Positions 53,920-62,166 of a stretch of DNA of 64,000 bases are shown piece after piece; within the stretch, counting starts at the first letter, position 1; the number at the start of each line of letters is the position of its first letter. The notes under the pieces were generated by a model, which did not search any database, was not told where the DNA came from, and worked only from the letters and a program-made list of their open reading frames with translations. Both the position numbers and the translations under genes were made by a program. Source of the DNA: Aquaticitalea lipolytica (lineage in GTDB: Bacteria; Bacteroidota; Bacteroidia; Flavobacteriales; Flavobacteriaceae); the NCBI RefSeq assembly GCF_014641635.1, contig NZ_BMIC01000004.1, forward strand, positions 124,001 to 188,000, in the 5' to 3' direction.

Positions 53920-54966
53920 TTATATCTTTTTAGAGGCTGTTTTTAAAGGGTTTTTTGATATTTTTTTATACTCTTTTCTGTTTTTAAAAACCTGAATTGC
54001 TGTAAAAACAGCTTCTTTAAATGAGCTTTCGTCAGCAATTCCCTTGCCAGCAATTTCAAAAGCTGTACCATGGTCTGGTGAGGTTCTTACTTTAGATAGG
54101 CCTGCTGTGAAATTTACACCTTCTCCAAATGTGATTGTTTTAAAAGGAATTAATCCTTGGTCGTGATAGGATGCTATAATAGCATCAAAGTTTTTGTAAT
54201 TTTTAGAACCAAAAAAACTGTCTGCAGAATATGGACCATAAACTAATTTCCCTTTTTCTCTTATTTTCTCAAGTGTTGGCTTAACAACTTTATCGTCTTC
54301 TTCTCCTATAACACCATTATCTCCTGCGTGTGGATTAATCCCTAAAATTGCAATTCTTGGCTTATTTATTTTAAAGTCTTTAACTAGTGATTCGTAAACA
54401 GTTTCTACTTTTTCTGTAATTAATTTAGGGGTAATATGTTTTGCAACATCTTTAACAGGAACGTGATCGGTTAAAAGCCCAACCTTTAACTCGTCTGTTA
54501 CCATAAACATGAGGCTTGTTCCACCAAGCTCTTTGGCTAAATAATTTGTGTGTCCTGGAAATTTAAATGAGTCTGATTGAATAGTAAGTTTGTTAATTGG
54601 TGCTGTTACCAAAACATCAATAGCATCGTTCTTTAATGCTTCTGTGGCTTTTTCTAATGATTTTACTGCGAGTTGTCCTATAAATTGATCCTCTTTTCCA
54701 AACTCAATATTTACATTGTCTTTCCAAACATTAAACACATTTACTTTTCCTTCAACTACTTGATTAATATCATTAATTCCGTGAAAATTAATAGAGCTGT
54801 TAAAGTGTTTTTTTAAAAAGGACATGGTTTTAATAGAAGCGAAGATTATTGGAGTACAAAATTCTAGCATTCGAGAATCTTCAAAAGTTTTTAAAATGAT
54901 TTCTGTTCCAATACCATTTAAATCGCCTACCGAAATTCCAACTTTAATATATTCTTCTTTTTTCAT
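53920..54966 (-). CDS. pdxA: 4-hydroxythreonine-4-phosphate dehydrogenase
   Basis: The 348-residue enzyme oxidises 4-phosphohydroxythreonine in pyridoxal phosphate synthesis. VGISVGDLNGIGTEIILK, TAPINK, FPGHTNYLA, LLTDHVPVKDVAKHI, ILGINPHAGDNGVIGEE, IASYHDQGLIPFK and TSPDHGTAFEIAGKG are all PdxA signatures, including the metal-binding His. It is divergent from ribE, with 58 bases between the starts. Confidence 0.95.
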   Translation of the reverse strand: MKKEEYIKVGISVGDLNGIGTEIILKTFEDSRMLEFCTPIIFASIKTMSFLKKHFNSSINFHGINDINQVVEGKVNVFNVWKDNVNIEFGKEDQFIGQLAVKSLEKATEALKNDAIDVLVTAPINKLTIQSDSFKFPGHTNYLAKELGGTSLMFMVTDELKVGLLTDHVPVKDVAKHITPKLITEKVETVYESLVKDFKINKPRIAILGINPHAGDNGVIGEEDDKVVKPTLEKIREKGKLVYGPYSADSFFGSKNYKNFDAIIASYHDQGLIPFKTITFGEGVNFTAGLSKVRTSPDHGTAFEIAGKGIADESSFKEAVFTAIQVFKNRKEYKKISKNPLKTASKKI

Positions 54967-54974
54967 TAAAACCT

Positions 54975-54982
54975 TATCTTTG
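54975..54982 (+). promoter_or_regulatory. -7 promoter box for ribE
   Basis: TATCTTTG matches TAnnTTTG exactly, 42 bases before the ribE ATG. No FMN riboswitch is visible in this short leader. Confidence 0.4.
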
Positions 54983-54999
54983 TGTATATTTTACTATCG

Positions 55000-55007
55000 C
55001 AAATTTA
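55000..55007 (-). promoter_or_regulatory. -7 promoter box for pdxA
   Basis: The minus strand reads TAAATTTG, an exact TAnnTTTG match, 33 bases upstream of the pdxA ATG. The pdxA and ribE boxes face each other, so the two promoters overlap. Confidence 0.4.
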
Positions 55008-55024
55008 ACCATTTATTCGACATT

Positions 55025-55615
55025 ATGTTTACTGGAATCATTGAAGATTTAGGAGTTATCACAAATTTAGTTTCCGAACAAGACAATCTTCATCTAACTT
55101 TAAAAAGCATTATAACCCCAGAACTTAAAATCGACCAAAGTGTGTCGCATAATGGTGTTTGCTTAACAGTTGTTGCTATAGATGGACTCAACTATACGGT
55201 TACTGCTATTAAAGAGACTCTTAACAAAACTAATTTAGGCTCTTTAAAGGTAAAGGATATTGTAAATCTGGAGCGCGCAATGAAACTTGGCGATAGACTT
55301 GATGGCCATATTGTACAAGGCCATGTAGACCAAACTGCTATTTGTAAATCTATTGATTCTCAAAAAGGAAGTTGGATATTTACTTTTGAATATGATGCTT
55401 CATTAAATAATATAACAATTGAAAAGGGCTCTATAACTGTTAATGGTGTGAGTTTGACTGTTATTAATTCTGAAAGAAACCAATTTAGCGTGGCAATTAT
55501 TCCATATACTTTTGAGCACACAAATTTTAAGTTATTTAAAACTGGAGATATAGTCAATCTTGAATTTGATGTATTAGGGAAATATGTTCAAAAGCTACAT
55601 AGTCTACAAAACTAG
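55025..55615 (+). CDS. ribE: Riboflavin synthase, alpha subunit
   Basis: The 196-residue enzyme joins two 6,7-dimethyl-8-ribityllumazines into riboflavin. It has two lumazine-binding repeats, each with the VSHNGVCLTVV or ITVNGVSLTVI type motif, and begins MFTGIIEDLGVI as the family does. GDRLDGHIVQGHVDQ is the link between the repeats. Its stop overlaps the convergent PID-type gene at a shared CTAG. Confidence 0.96.
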   Translation: MFTGIIEDLGVITNLVSEQDNLHLTLKSIITPELKIDQSVSHNGVCLTVVAIDGLNYTVTAIKETLNKTNLGSLKVKDIVNLERAMKLGDRLDGHIVQGHVDQTAICKSIDSQKGSWIFTFEYDASLNNITIEKGSITVNGVSLTVINSERNQFSVAIIPYTFEHTNFKLFKTGDIVNLEFDVLGKYVQKLHSLQN

Positions 55616-55821
55616 GCTTGACTATTTTTAACCGATTTAGCTTTTCTGTAAACTCCAAATGCTAAAGCCAATATTATAAGTATAGGCAAGCTACCATCAA
55701 TAGGTAACCCTGGAGGTGGTGGTGGCGAAGGAGGAGGAGGCTCAACTCCTTGAGCGGAACATACAAAACTTATTAATACAAATAAGATTGAGGCTAAAAT
55801 TTTCTTGTTTTGTATTCTCAT
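55612..55821 (-). CDS. Small polyproline protein with PID-CTERM-type tail
   Basis: From ATG 55821 the protein is 69 residues. It has a signal peptide (cleavage near CSAQ), then VEPPPPSPPPPPG, then GLPIDGSLPILIILALAFGVYRK and a short basic tail. The order Pro-rich, LPID, hydrophobic helix, basic residues matches what is annotated in Flavobacteria as a PID-CTERM sorting domain. The mature part is almost only that signal. The outer ATG at 55923 would add an unrelated membrane-like stretch. The role is unknown. Confidence 0.7.
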   Translation of the reverse strand: MRIQNKKILASILFVLISFVCSAQGVEPPPPSPPPPPGLPIDGSLPILIILALAFGVYRKAKSVKNSQA

Positions 55822-56189
55822 TTTTATAAAAATGTATAATAAGCAAAAAACCGAAATAATAAATGAGAAAAAATATTTTTTTAAAAAATTTCTGTCAACA
55901 AAATTATAATTAAAATCCCTCACTTAAATAAAATAGTTCTTTGACTTGAAATATACTTTATAAAACAAATATATATAAATTTGTCTTAAAAAAGATATTT
56001 TAATTTTTAATTTGAAAATTCTAATTAAAACCAAACGTATTAATTAATAGCGTTTTATCAAATACACCTTCTTAGTTTTTATTCTGTTTTTAACTTATTG
56101 CTAGTTACGAAAATAATTACATAACGGTTTTATTTCAGTAAAATTATCTTAGATTTTATATTAAAAAACAGTATTAAGTCAGATAAAAA
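55822..56189. other. AT-rich gap between PID-type gene and tRNA
   Basis: This gap of about 370 bases is AT-rich, with no conserved ORF or convincing hairpin. It should hold the promoter of the small PID-type gene on the minus strand. Nothing else is seen. Confidence 0.5.
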
Positions 56190-56222
56190 CAAAAAAATCG
56201 TTTCAAACTAATGAAACGATTT
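56190..56222 (-). terminator. Intrinsic terminator of tRNA (CAT)
   Basis: A perfect 11-bp stem (AAATCGTTTCA / TGAAACGATTT) with a 6-base loop and a run of T on the minus strand lies 9 bases past the tRNA 3' end. Confidence 0.8.
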
Positions 56223-56230
56223 ATATTCTG

Positions 56231-56304
56231 TGGTCCCACTTGGGCTCGAACCAAGGACCACCTGATTATGAGTCAGGTGCTCTAACCAACTGAGCTATGG
56301 GACC
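56231..56304 (-). tRNA. tRNA with anticodon CAT (elongator Met or Ile2)
   Basis: The 74-nt minus-strand cloverleaf has acceptor GGTCCCA/TGGGACC, D stem GCTC/GAGC, anticodon stem CCTGA/TCAGG with loop CTCATAA, T arm CTTGG-TTCGAGC-CCAAG and discriminator A. The anticodon is CAT. It is not initiator Met, since it has a paired first base and lacks the three G-C pairs in the anticodon stem. Elongator Met and lysidine-modified Ile2 cannot be separated by eye. Confidence 0.9.
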
Positions 56305-56351
56305 GAAATTGGCTGCAAATCTAATATTAATTTTAAAACTCTACAAGAATT

Positions 56352-56756
56352 TTATTTCTTAATATCTTGACATAATTCAATAAGAACACCATTGGTAGTT
56401 TTAGGATGTAAAAATGCAACCAGCTTATTGTCGGCTCCTTTTTTAGGTGTTTTGTTTAATACCTGAAACCCTTCTTTAGATAACCTTTCTATTTCTTCTT
56501 CAATATTATCGACAGCAAAAGCAATATGGTGAATACCTTCTCCCTTTTTTTCTATAAATTTAGCAATTGGACTATCTGTACTTGTTGCTTCCAATAATTC
56601 TATTTTATTGGGTCCTGCCTTAAAAAAAGAGGTTTTTACGCCTTCGCTTTCAACAGCTTCAATTTTATAATGTTTTTTACCAAATAACGCTGTAAACAAT
56701 TCATTAGACTCATCTAAATTTTTAACAGCAATCCCAATATGTTCTATTTTTTTCAT
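56352..56756 (-). CDS. mce: Methylmalonyl-CoA epimerase
   Basis: The 134-residue VOC-fold enzyme interconverts the methylmalonyl-CoA epimers in propionate metabolism. Metal ligands are visible in MKKIEHIGIAVKN, GIHHIAFAVDN and VLIELCQ. ATG 56756 is used; the longer frame adds 5 residues across a palindrome. A minus-strand TACTTTTG (56808-56815) is a likely -7 box. Confidence 0.92.
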   Translation of the reverse strand: MKKIEHIGIAVKNLDESNELFTALFGKKHYKIEAVESEGVKTSFFKAGPNKIELLEATSTDSPIAKFIEKKGEGIHHIAFAVDNIEEEIERLSKEGFQVLNKTPKKGADNKLVAFLHPKTTNGVLIELCQDIKK

Positions 56757-56762
56757 ATTTAC

Positions 56763-56780
56763 TTCCCACAAAAGTGGGAA
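56763..56780. repeat. TTCCCAC palindrome in mce leader
   Basis: TTCCCAC (56763-56769) and GTGGGAA (56774-56780) form a perfect 7-bp stem with an AAAA loop. It ends 7 bases before the mce ATG, within the predicted leader. The minus-strand TTCCCACTTTTGTGGGAA is a phrase I recall from dispersed flavobacterial repeats; one copy is here. Confidence 0.5.
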
Positions 56781-56807
56781 TCACTTTTAAATTCAACTTT
56801 ATACTTT

Positions 56808-56815
56808 CAAAAGTA
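56808..56815 (-). promoter_or_regulatory. -7 promoter box for mce
   Basis: The minus strand reads TACTTTTG, an exact TAnnTTTG match, 51 bases upstream of the mce ATG; transcripts would carry the TTCCCAC hairpin. Confidence 0.45.
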
Positions 56816-56836
56816 CAATATTCCTTAAATATGCTC

Positions 56837-56844
56837 TATTTTTG
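56837..56844 (+). promoter_or_regulatory. -7 promoter box for rbfA
   Basis: TATTTTTG matches TAnnTTTG exactly, 80 bases before the rbfA start, leaving a leader of about 75 bases. No -33 box is clear. Confidence 0.4.
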
Positions 56845-56924
56845 CAGCTGAAAAGCTATTGCTTTAGGCTTTTATTTATTAATTTTAAGTCCTTTAGAAT
56901 ATTAAAGGCGTAAAAAAGTTTGTT

Positions 56925-57320
56925 TTGGAAGAAAGTCACAGACAGAAAAAAATAGGTGGAATTTTACAACAAGATTTAGTTGAAGTGCTACAAGGTGCTG
57001 CAACTAAAGGTGGATTGAGAGGTATTATTATTTCGGTGAGTAAAGTAAATGTTACTGCAGACTTATCGATTGCAAAGGTGTATTTGAGTATTTTTCCGAA
57101 TAAAGAAGGTGCTGAGTTGTTGAAAGGCATTCGATCTAACACGCCATTAATTCGTCATGAATTAGCACAACGAACCAAAAATCAACTTCGAAGAATGCCA
57201 AATTTAGAGTTCTTTATTGATGACTCTTTAGAATATATTGAGCGTATTGACAAGTCATTAAAAGGAGAGGATAATCCAATTAAAGATGCTAACCTGTTAG
57301 ATAAGCGTAAAAAGTCGTAA
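56925..57320 (+). CDS. rbfA: 30S ribosome-binding factor RbfA
   Basis: The 131-residue KH-like protein helps mature the 16S rRNA 5' end, acting in cold adaptation. EESHRQKKIGGILQQDLVEVLQ, VSKVNVTADLSIAKVYLSIFPNKEGAELLKGI and HELAQRTKNQLRRMPNLEFFIDDSLEYIERIDK fit the family. The start is TTG at 56925; no ATG lies in frame before the conserved HRQKKIGG. Confidence 0.92.
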   Translation: MEESHRQKKIGGILQQDLVEVLQGAATKGGLRGIIISVSKVNVTADLSIAKVYLSIFPNKEGAELLKGIRSNTPLIRHELAQRTKNQLRRMPNLEFFIDDSLEYIERIDKSLKGEDNPIKDANLLDKRKKS

Positions 57321-57390
57321 TTAGCTTAAAATAAAATCTTCAACCTATGCGCTATATATTGAATCTCTGTTCTCTTATTTAAGTATAAAC

Positions 57391-58593
57391 ATGAATTTTT
57401 CACTATATATAGCCAAGCGTTATTTATTTACTAAAAGCAGTAGTAACGCTATTAATATTATGACTGTTATCGCTGTTTCGGGAGTAATTGTATCTGCAGC
57501 AGCTCTTTTTATTGTGCTTTCGGGTTTTGCGGGTTTAAAGGACTTTAGCTTACAATTTTCTTCTTATGTAGATCCAGATTTAAAGATTGCTCCTTCTCAA
57601 GGTAAATCGTTTGTTTATACTGAAAACGATTCCGTCAAGCTTAATTCTATAGATGGTATTGCTAGCTATTCAAAAATTATTGAAGAACGTGTTATTCTGG
57701 AATTTGATGACAAGCGAAAATTAGCAACCATAAAAGGTGTTGACAAAAATTACAATAAAGTCACTTCTATCGACTCCATGATTGCACAAGGTGGTTGGTT
57801 TGAGAACGATACAGATCAAGTGGTTTCTGGCTGGGGAATTTCTAACAATTTATCATTTGGTGTTTTAGATTATGCTAAAAGCCTAACTATTTATGTTCCG
57901 AAACCAGGAAAAGGTCAAATAAGCTCTTTTAAAAGTGTTTATAATTCTGTAAATGCAATTAATGTTGGTGTGTTTCAGATTAATGAAGAGCTAGATAATG
58001 AGTATGTGTATGCCGATATTAATACTGCAAAATACTTACTAAATTATAAACATAATCAGATTAGTGGTATTGAGCTAAAATTAAAAGAAAATGCCGATGA
58101 GGCTCTTGTAAAAGAAGCTATTGAAAACGCGTTTGGTAATCGTCTTGTAGTGAAAAACAGAATTCAATTAAACGATTCGCTTTATAAAATGTTGAATACA
58201 GAAAATTTAGCTGTTTACTTGATTTTTACTTTGGTAATTATTATTGCTTTATTTAATGTAATTGGTGCTTTAATTATGATGATATTAGATAAAAAAGGCT
58301 CATTACACACGCTTTTTAATCTTGGAGCAACTACAAAAGAAATTAAAAGAATATTTTTTCTTCAAGGAAGTTTAATGTCTGTTTTAGGAGGAATTATTGG
58401 AACAACTATAGGTTTTGTTATTGTATTGCTTCAGAAACAATTTGAGCTAGTAATGATTACTCCTTCACTACCTTATCCTGTGACTATTGAAATTATGAAT
58501 ATTTTTCTGGTGCTAATTACTATAACTGTGTTAGGATTAATAGCATCTAAAATAGCGTCAGGAAGAATTAGTGAGACATTAGTAAGAAGCTAA
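57391..58593 (+). CDS. FtsX/LolE-like ABC permease
   Basis: The 400-residue membrane protein has one N-terminal helix (NIMTVIAVSGVIVSAAALFIVLSG), a large periplasmic domain (about 50-270) and three C-terminal helices, the MacB/FtsX permease topology. LYIAKRYLFTKSSSNAINIMT is typical of the LolC/E-like group in Bacteroidota. It may take part in lipoprotein release; the ATPase is not adjacent. It lies 70 bases after rbfA. Confidence 0.85.
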   Translation: MNFSLYIAKRYLFTKSSSNAINIMTVIAVSGVIVSAAALFIVLSGFAGLKDFSLQFSSYVDPDLKIAPSQGKSFVYTENDSVKLNSIDGIASYSKIIEERVILEFDDKRKLATIKGVDKNYNKVTSIDSMIAQGGWFENDTDQVVSGWGISNNLSFGVLDYAKSLTIYVPKPGKGQISSFKSVYNSVNAINVGVFQINEELDNEYVYADINTAKYLLNYKHNQISGIELKLKENADEALVKEAIENAFGNRLVVKNRIQLNDSLYKMLNTENLAVYLIFTLVIIIALFNVIGALIMMILDKKGSLHTLFNLGATTKEIKRIFFLQGSLMSVLGGIIGTTIGFVIVLLQKQFELVMITPSLPYPVTIEIMNIFLVLITITVLGLIASKIASGRISETLVRS

Positions 58594-58596
58594 TTT

Positions 58597-59589
58597 TTAA
58601 GCAAACTCATACCCAGAAAACACTTCTAAAACCTCATCGAAGGCAGCAAACACATCAACAGAATCATCGCTTGTTACCATTTTCATTCTGTATTCCTTAA
58701 AGTTTGGAATGCCTTTGAAATAGTTTGTATAATGGCGTCTTGTTTCAAAAACACCTAGTTTTTCACCTTTCCAATCTATAGACATTTGTAAATGTCTGCG
58801 AGCAGCATCAACACGCTCTTCTAAACTTACTGGAGCCAAATGCTCACCTGTTTTAAAAAAGTGTTTTACTTGTTTAAAAAACCAAGGGTTACCAATGCTT
58901 GCGCGACCAATCATACAGCCATCTAAACCATAAACATCACGCATTTCCATTGCTCTTTCAGGCGAATCAACATCACCATTTCCAAACACAGGAATATACA
59001 TACGCTGATTGTTTTTAACTTCTGCTATTGGTTTCCAGTCTGCATCACCTTTATACATTTGTGCTCTTGTGCGACCGTGAATAGAAATTGCTTTACAACC
59101 AACATCTTGAAGACGTTCGGCAACTTCGACAATCCGAATAGAATCGTGATCCCAACCTAAACGGGTTTTTACAGTTATTGGTAAGTGGGTACGCTTTACC
59201 ATTTCTTCAGTAAGCTTTACCATTAAGTCGATATCTTTTAAGATTCCTGCTCCAGCGCCTTTACAAACCACTTTTTTAACAGGACACCCAAAATTTATAT
59301 CTATAATATCTGGATTCGATTTTTCAACAATATCAACAGTCTGTAGCATGCTGTCTAGTTCAGCTCCAAAAATTTGAATGCCTACAGGTCGTTCTTTTTC
59401 GTAAATATCAAGTTTCATAACGCTTTTTGCAGCATCACGAATTAAGCCTTCACTAGAGATAAATTCGGTGTAAACAACATCTGCACCTTGTTCTTTGCAT
59501 AACGCTCTAAAAGGTGGATCGCTAACGTCTTCCATTGGTGCTAAAAGCAATGGAAAGTCTGGAAGTTGTATGTCGCCTATTTTTACCAT
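58597..59589 (-). CDS. tRNA-dihydrouridine synthase
   Basis: The 330-residue FMN enzyme reduces uridines in tRNA D loops. PDFPLLLAPMEDVSDPPFRALC, INFGCPVKKVVCKGAGAGIL with the catalytic Cys, TVKTRLGWD, SIHGRTRAQMYKG and IPVFGNGDVDSPERA are Dus signatures. Length and motifs are closest to the DusB group. Its stop faces the permease stop 3 bases away. Confidence 0.93.
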   Translation of the reverse strand: MVKIGDIQLPDFPLLLAPMEDVSDPPFRALCKEQGADVVYTEFISSEGLIRDAAKSVMKLDIYEKERPVGIQIFGAELDSMLQTVDIVEKSNPDIIDINFGCPVKKVVCKGAGAGILKDIDLMVKLTEEMVKRTHLPITVKTRLGWDHDSIRIVEVAERLQDVGCKAISIHGRTRAQMYKGDADWKPIAEVKNNQRMYIPVFGNGDVDSPERAMEMRDVYGLDGCMIGRASIGNPWFFKQVKHFFKTGEHLAPVSLEERVDAARRHLQMSIDWKGEKLGVFETRRHYTNYFKGIPNFKEYRMKMVTSDDSVDVFAAFDEVLEVFSGYEFA

Positions 59590-59635
59590 TATTGTTTTAA
59601 ATATTTTGCAAAAGTATTGAAATTGATAGAATTAT

Positions 59636-60862
59636 CTAGAATTTTAAATCTACTTCAATTTGTTTACCGTTTCTATCTACTATTACTTTAGTGCTATCGC
59701 CTTCATTAAATACCGATAGCGCTCGCATATAACTCATCATATCTACAATTGTGCTATCGCCTAATTTAATTACAATATCCCCTTTTTGTAATCCTGCTTT
59801 TTGAGCTGGTTTATCTTCGCTTACGCCATCAATTCGCATACCTTTTCCATCAAACATATAATCTGGTATAACGCCTAATCCAACTTTAAATCGAGGTGTT
59901 TCTTCACTTTCGTTTTTGGTTTTTCTGAATTGTAATTTTCCTGCTTTATCTAAATCGGAAATTACATCAAAAATATAATTAGAAATAGCCTCCATCCCTT
60001 CATAATTCAACTTATCGGAATCATCGCCTGGTTTATGATAATCTTCATGTTGACCTGTGAAAAAATGCAGCACAGGAATATCACTCAAATAAAACGATGT
60101 GTGGTCAGATGGGCCAACACCAGATTCTTTTTCTATTAACTTAAACCTCGTATTATTTGCCATTAATGATTGCTTAAAACGTGGAGAAGTACCAACACCA
60201 TAAACAGCCAATGTACTATCGGCTTTTAAGCGTCCAACCATATCCATATTTATCATATAGTTAGCTTTCTTAATATCGATTGTTGGATTTTTTACAAAGT
60301 AATTACTCCCTAAAAGCCCCATTTCTTCTCCTGAAAAAGCCATAAATAAGTAATTGTTACTCTTGTTTGCGTTTTTCAACTTACTAATTAAGTCTAACAT
60401 CACAGCAACTCCACTAGCATTGTCATCTGCTCCATTATGAATAGCCTTTTCTTTTCCTCTATATAATGAACCTTCGCTACCAAAACCTAAATGATCATAA
60501 TGCGCTCCAATAATAATAGTCTGTTCTGCATTATTATTTATAAAACCCAAAATGTTTGTTCCTGTAATTGTGCTGTCTTCAGCCATAATTACGTAAGACA
60601 CTTCGCTATGAGGATCTGTTTTTGGTTTAAAGCTAAATGTTTGAAAAAAGCCATTAGTTCCTTTTGGCTCAAGGCCTAAATCTTTAAATCGTTTAGAGAT
60701 ATATTCTGCAGCTTCTTGTTCGCCTTTAGTTCCTGTTTCTCTACCTTCATACGCATCTGAAGCCAAAACAGCAATATCTTCTTTTATTGTAATTGCTTTT
60801 GTTGAATTGTTTTTACATGATGTTAGAATCATCAAAAAAAGTAAGACATATATTGTTTTCAT
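59636..60862 (-). CDS. M28-family zinc metallopeptidase with PDZ domain
   Basis: From ATG 60862 the protein is 408 residues. It has a lipoprotein signal (LTSC) and an M28 aminopeptidase domain with ligands in GAHYDHLGFG, HNGADDNASGVAVML, AFSGEEMGLLGS, INMDMVGRL and GPSDHTSFYL. A C-terminal PDZ domain follows (about 330-408, KAGLQKGDIVIKLGDSTIVDMMSYMRAL). It likely trims peptides at the envelope. An outer ATG at 60886 lacks the signal-peptide start. Confidence 0.92.
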   Translation of the reverse strand: MKTIYVLLFLMILTSCKNNSTKAITIKEDIAVLASDAYEGRETGTKGEQEAAEYISKRFKDLGLEPKGTNGFFQTFSFKPKTDPHSEVSYVIMAEDSTITGTNILGFINNNAEQTIIIGAHYDHLGFGSEGSLYRGKEKAIHNGADDNASGVAVMLDLISKLKNANKSNNYLFMAFSGEEMGLLGSNYFVKNPTIDIKKANYMINMDMVGRLKADSTLAVYGVGTSPRFKQSLMANNTRFKLIEKESGVGPSDHTSFYLSDIPVLHFFTGQHEDYHKPGDDSDKLNYEGMEAISNYIFDVISDLDKAGKLQFRKTKNESEETPRFKVGLGVIPDYMFDGKGMRIDGVSEDKPAQKAGLQKGDIVIKLGDSTIVDMMSYMRALSVFNEGDSTKVIVDRNGKQIEVDLKF

Positions 60863-61002
60863 TTCTAAAGTATTAATTTTACACAAAATTAGGTAATATT
60901 TATATAAACCAGATCAAATGCCTACAACTACATATTTAGATTTTTACTAATTTGATAATATTGGCATCGCATCTGACATAAAAAACAAATAATAAATTAC
61001 AG

Positions 61003-62103
61003 ATGAAATACATTGTATCACTTTTAATAGCTTTTTCATTCATTTCTTGTAAAAATGAAAAAGAACTTAATGCTCATAAAAGCAATTCGGTTGAAGAAAC
61101 CTCATCAAATTCATTAATTTTTCCTGAAGAGAAACATTTTAAATCTATTAAACAAATCACTTTTGGTGGTGATAACGCTGAAGCGTATTGGAGTTTTGAT
61201 GATAAGCAAGTTGTATTTCAATCTAATAACACTAAATGGAATGTGAGTTGTGATCAAATGTTTTTAATGAATGTAGGTGAAACTTTTGAAAACAAAATAC
61301 CTCCTATGTTAAGCACGGGAAAAGGTCGTACAACATGTTCTTATTTTTTGCCTGATAACAAGCATATTATTTATGCTTCAACACATTTAGGGGGCGAAGC
61401 TTGTCCTGAAACTGCACAAAAAAAAGATGGAAAATACATTTGGCCAATTTATGATACTTACGACATTTTTGTGGCTGATTTAAATGGTAATATTACTGCA
61501 CAACTAACTAACGAAATTGGTTATGATGCCGAACCAACAGTATCTCCAAAAGGTGATAAAATTGTATTCACGTCTACGCGAAATGGCGATTTAGATTTAT
61601 ACACGATGAATATAGATGGAAGCGATGTGAAACAAATTACGTTTGAGCTTGGTTATGATGGAGGCGCTTTCTTTTCACCAGACGGAACCAAGCTTATATT
61701 CCGTTCGTCACGTCCAAAAACTGAAGGTGAAATTGCTGAATATAAAGAATTATTAAGCCAAGGATTAGTGCAACCAACTAACATGGAGCTTTATATTTGT
61801 AATGCTGATGGAAGTGATTTGCGACAGTTAACTAATCTTGGAAATGCAAATTGGAGCCCTTTCTTTTTACCTGATGGAAAACGTGTGATTTTTTCTTCAA
61901 ATTTTGAAGCAGAGCGTGGTTTTCCCTTTAATTTATATATGATTGGTATCGATGGAAAAGGATTAGAACGTGTTACACATAGCGAAACTTTTGATGCGTT
62001 CCCTGTGTTTTCTAACGATGGTAAAAACCTAATTTTCTCTTCTAATAGAAATAATGGAGGAGGTAGAGATACCAACTTATTTATTGCTGAATGGCGCGAC
62101 TAG
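61003..62103 (+). CDS. TolB-like PD40 beta-propeller lipoprotein
   Basis: The 366-residue protein has a lipoprotein signal with lipobox FISC. At least five WD40-like PD40 blades follow, such as AEPTVSPKGDKIVFTSTRNGDLDLYTMNIDGSDVKQIT, GAFFSPDGTKLIFRSSRPK, SPFFLPDGKRVIFSSN and FPVFSNDGKNLIFSSNRNNGG. It resembles TolB propellers but stands alone, so a binding or scaffold role at the envelope is likely. The partner is unknown. Confidence 0.87.
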   Translation: MKYIVSLLIAFSFISCKNEKELNAHKSNSVEETSSNSLIFPEEKHFKSIKQITFGGDNAEAYWSFDDKQVVFQSNNTKWNVSCDQMFLMNVGETFENKIPPMLSTGKGRTTCSYFLPDNKHIIYASTHLGGEACPETAQKKDGKYIWPIYDTYDIFVADLNGNITAQLTNEIGYDAEPTVSPKGDKIVFTSTRNGDLDLYTMNIDGSDVKQITFELGYDGGAFFSPDGTKLIFRSSRPKTEGEIAEYKELLSQGLVQPTNMELYICNADGSDLRQLTNLGNANWSPFFLPDGKRVIFSSNFEAERGFPFNLYMIGIDGKGLERVTHSETFDAFPVFSNDGKNLIFSSNRNNGGGRDTNLFIAEWRD

Positions 62104-62166
62104 CGTTATTCTGAAATTAAATAATTGAGACACCGATTTGTTTATTGCTAAGAGTAAAGACTAAAA

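Noticed and set aside
54967-55024. FMN riboswitch before ribE
   Set aside because: The 58-base leader is too short for the RFN element and shows none of its conserved stems.
55924-56180. Possible further small genes in the AT-rich gap
   Set aside because: All frames are short and without signal peptide, helix pattern or start context; I see nothing supportable.
56231-56304. Initiator tRNA-Met
   Set aside because: The first acceptor base pair is matched and the anticodon stem lacks three consecutive G-C pairs next to the loop.
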